Shown here one piece after another: positions 62,315 through 64,000 of a DNA stretch of 64,000 nucleotides. Positions within the stretch are counted from its first letter, which is position 1, and each line of letters starts with the position of its first letter. The notes beneath the pieces are model-generated. The model saw only the letters and a list, made by a program, of their open reading frames with translations. It was not told the DNA's origin and ran no database searches. The DNA is taken from the NCBI RefSeq assembly GCF_019468465.1, contig NZ_CP080519.1, forward strand, positions 124,001-188,000, written 5' to 3'. This stretch comes from Amycolatopsis sp. DSM 110486. Lineage in GTDB: Bacteria > Actinomycetota > Actinomycetes > Mycobacteriales > Pseudonocardiaceae. The translations under genes were made by a program, and so were the position numbers.

Positions 62315-63925
62315 TCACGAAGCGATGTCGACCGTGGGATCCAGTCGAACGTCGATCACCAAGGGGCCACCGAGGTTCTCGGTCAGACTCTCGACCTCGT
62401 CCAGCTCTTCCAGCTTTCTGATGGAAACCGCTCGCGCGCCCAGTCCCTGCGCCACACCGCGGATATCGGGCCAGGACATGAAGGAATGCGCGGGGTCGAT
62501 GCCGTATGCCGTCAGTTTGTGGTACTCGGCCCCGTACGCGCCGTCGTTGAACACCAAGACGATGAGCGGGAGGTTTTCGCGTACCGCGGTGGCCAGTTCC
62601 GCTGGATTCATCATGAAACCGCCGTCGCCGATGGCACAGACAGTCGGCTCGTCGGGACGAGCGAACGCCATACCCACGGCGCCGGCCAAGCCCAGACCGA
62701 CGGCCCCGAAGCCGCCCATCGCGGTGAAACCACGAGGATCGGGAACGTGGATGTACGGCCACGCCGCATGCACGAACCGGCCGCTGTCACTCACCATGTT
62801 CCGCCGAGCCGGCAGCAGGCCGTCCAGGCGGATGGCCGCGGTTCGGATGTCGACGGTGTCATGGCCCGAAGTGTCGGCGAAGTCCACACCGGGCTCGAAT
62901 TCGGACAGTCCTGTTCGGATCTTCTCCAGCCACGCCCGGTTCGGCGCATGACCGCTCTCGCCCAATGCGGCAGCCATCGCCGAGGCCACTTCGCGGGCGT
63001 CGCCGACGACGGTCTCCGCAACCGCCGTGTACCAGCCGAACCGGTTCGGATCGTGATCGATCTGGACGATTTTCTTCCCGGCGAAGAGCTCGCCCCGAGA
63101 GGAGGTGTACACGTTGAGGCTCGCGCCGAAGGCGATGATGCAATCGGATTCGGCGAGTGCCGTGACGGCGGGGCCGTGTGCGAGGCTGCCGCAGATTCCC
63201 AGATTTGCCGGATGCCCGACGAACAAGTCCTTCGCCAGCACCGATGTCGCGAGTGGGGCCGCGAGAACGTCGGAGAGCGCCGTCAGCGATTCGCGCGCGC
63301 CCGACACGACCGCGCCCCGGCCGGCGAGCACGACCGGCCGGTTCGACGCCGCGACAAGCCCGAGCGCCGAGTCGAGTTGCTCCGCGCCGGGAGTGGCCGT
63401 GGCGTGCCGGACAGGCGGTTGAACGGCCTGGAGATCCTCGATGTCCGACTGCAGCATGCGGTGCGGAATGTTGAGCACGACCGGCCGCCGGTCGGCCAGA
63501 GTTCGCCGCAGCGCCCGTTCGAGGTCGCGGATCAGCGTCTCCGGCCGATAGACGCGCTCATAGCCGGCGTCCGCCGTCGCGGCGAAGGCCGACAGGTCAA
63601 GCCGCTGGAAATGTGTCGGCTCCGGGGGCGTGTCGCCGGTGAGGACCAGTACGGAGCTACGGCTTCGCGCCGCCTCCACGAGCGAGGTCATCGTATTGGT
63701 CAATCCGGGCCCATGCGTCACCGTCGCGATCCCGACCCGGCCGGTGGCCCGTGACCAGCTGTCGGCCATGGCGACCGCGCCGCTCTCGTGCGCAGCGGCG
63801 ACGAACTTTCCACCGCGCTCCCGGAACTCCGCCACGTAGGCCATGTTCGCGTCGCCCATCACACCGAACATCGGACGGATCTCCAGATCGACCAATGCCG
63901 CGGCAAGGGCCCGGTAGAGCTGCAT
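62315..63925 (-). CDS. Thiamine-diphosphate-dependent enzyme (acetolactate-synthase/decarboxylase-like)
   Basis: 536 residues. N-terminal pyrimidine-binding domain with catalytic Glu in AAHESGAVAMAD (about 47), a central domain at about 190-330 without an intact FAD-binding signature, and a C-terminal diphosphate-binding domain with GDGGFMMNPAELATAV near 435-450. Related enzymes include acetolactate synthase, benzoylformate decarboxylase and sulfopyruvate decarboxylase. With the racemase-family gene downstream it may form a small 2-oxoacid unit. Upstream 63926-64000 shows no gene. Confidence 0.85.
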   Translation of the reverse strand: MQLYRALAAALVDLEIRPMFGVMGDANMAYVAEFRERGGKFVAAAHESGAVAMADSWSRATGRVGIATVTHGPGLTNTMTSLVEAARSRSSVLVLTGDTPPEPTHFQRLDLSAFAATADAGYERVYRPETLIRDLERALRRTLADRRPVVLNIPHRMLQSDIEDLQAVQPPVRHATATPGAEQLDSALGLVAASNRPVVLAGRGAVVSGARESLTALSDVLAAPLATSVLAKDLFVGHPANLGICGSLAHGPAVTALAESDCIIAFGASLNVYTSSRGELFAGKKIVQIDHDPNRFGWYTAVAETVVGDAREVASAMAAALGESGHAPNRAWLEKIRTGLSEFEPGVDFADTSGHDTVDIRTAAIRLDGLLPARRNMVSDSGRFVHAAWPYIHVPDPRGFTAMGGFGAVGLGLAGAVGMAFARPDEPTVCAIGDGGFMMNPAELATAVRENLPLIVLVFNDGAYGAEYHKLTAYGIDPAHSFMSWPDIRGVAQGLGARAVSIRKLEELDEVESLTENLGGPLVIDVRLDPTVDIAS

Positions 63926-64000
63926 GTCACTTCCCTCGTGGGCTGCGGAGATTCGCGGGTCAGCCGAGGCTCCGTGTCCCCCGCCGGCTACCCCGACGCT

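Overview
The window is high-GC (roughly 70 %), densely coding actinobacterial DNA with many GTG starts, ATGA/GTGA stop-start overlaps and Pseudonocardiales-type gene content (Amycolatopsis or a relative is my best guess; this is inference from style and families). I saw no rRNA, tRNA, CRISPR array, insertion sequence or phage gene. It reads as a chromosomal catabolic and stress region with five blocks.

Block 1 (1-14472): a polyol/sugar-like catabolic regulon. Two leftward operons carry three Zn-type alcohol dehydrogenases, an SDR, an M24-fold protein, a PRISE-type reductase and a ribose-type ABC importer in which the double ATPase is fused to a permease. Two XRE-cupin regulators and an orphan EboE-like TIM-barrel protein are interleaved. 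The octamer AGTGAACA sits in every main promoter gap of this block and is the likely operator.

Block 2 (14506-23074): a nitroaromatic-type cluster with a PnbB-like hydroxylaminobenzoate lyase, a nitroreductase, an aromatic-acid MFS transporter, an arylamine N-acetyltransferase, an NTF2-like protein, a WrbA-like flavoprotein, an IclR regulator and two paralogous TetR regulators. Three copies of the palindrome GTTACA-N9-TGTAAC tie these promoters together. A PIG-L deacetylase follows.

Block 3 (23289-39013): a DosR/DevR-type dormancy (hypoxia/NO) region. It has clear DevR and DevS orthologues, a second DevS-like sensor with a decayed ATPase domain, three Acg-type nitroreductases, two tandem universal stress proteins, a CHAD protein, an alpha/beta hydrolase lacking the nucleophile serine, and a large FAD/Fe-S 2-hydroxyacid dehydrogenase. 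DosR-box-like palindromes lie in several promoter gaps.

Block 4 (39431-43105): an alpha/beta hydrolase and an aromatic-ring hydroxylase, divergent from a TetR regulator across two palindromes, then a DksA/TraR-type zinc-finger protein.

Block 5 (43369-63925): the most unusual part. A module of (i) an unrecognised 350-370-residue protein with a DGLPV-PPT motif, (ii) a CGSC-motif protein resembling the Cys form of the 'UGSC' selenoprotein family, (iii) a glutaryl-CoA-dehydrogenase-like enzyme and (iv) a thioredoxin reductase occurs twice, in two converging operons. Copy 1 also has a NifU-like CxxC protein, thioredoxin and 3-hydroxyacyl-CoA dehydrogenase, and lies divergent from a LysR/CoA-transferase/MFS operon. 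Copy 2 also has a class III CoA-transferase and an MFS transporter, under LysR control. I infer a thiol-redox system coupled to acyl-CoA metabolism whose reaction is unknown. An Asp/Glu-racemase-family protein and a ThDP enzyme end the window.
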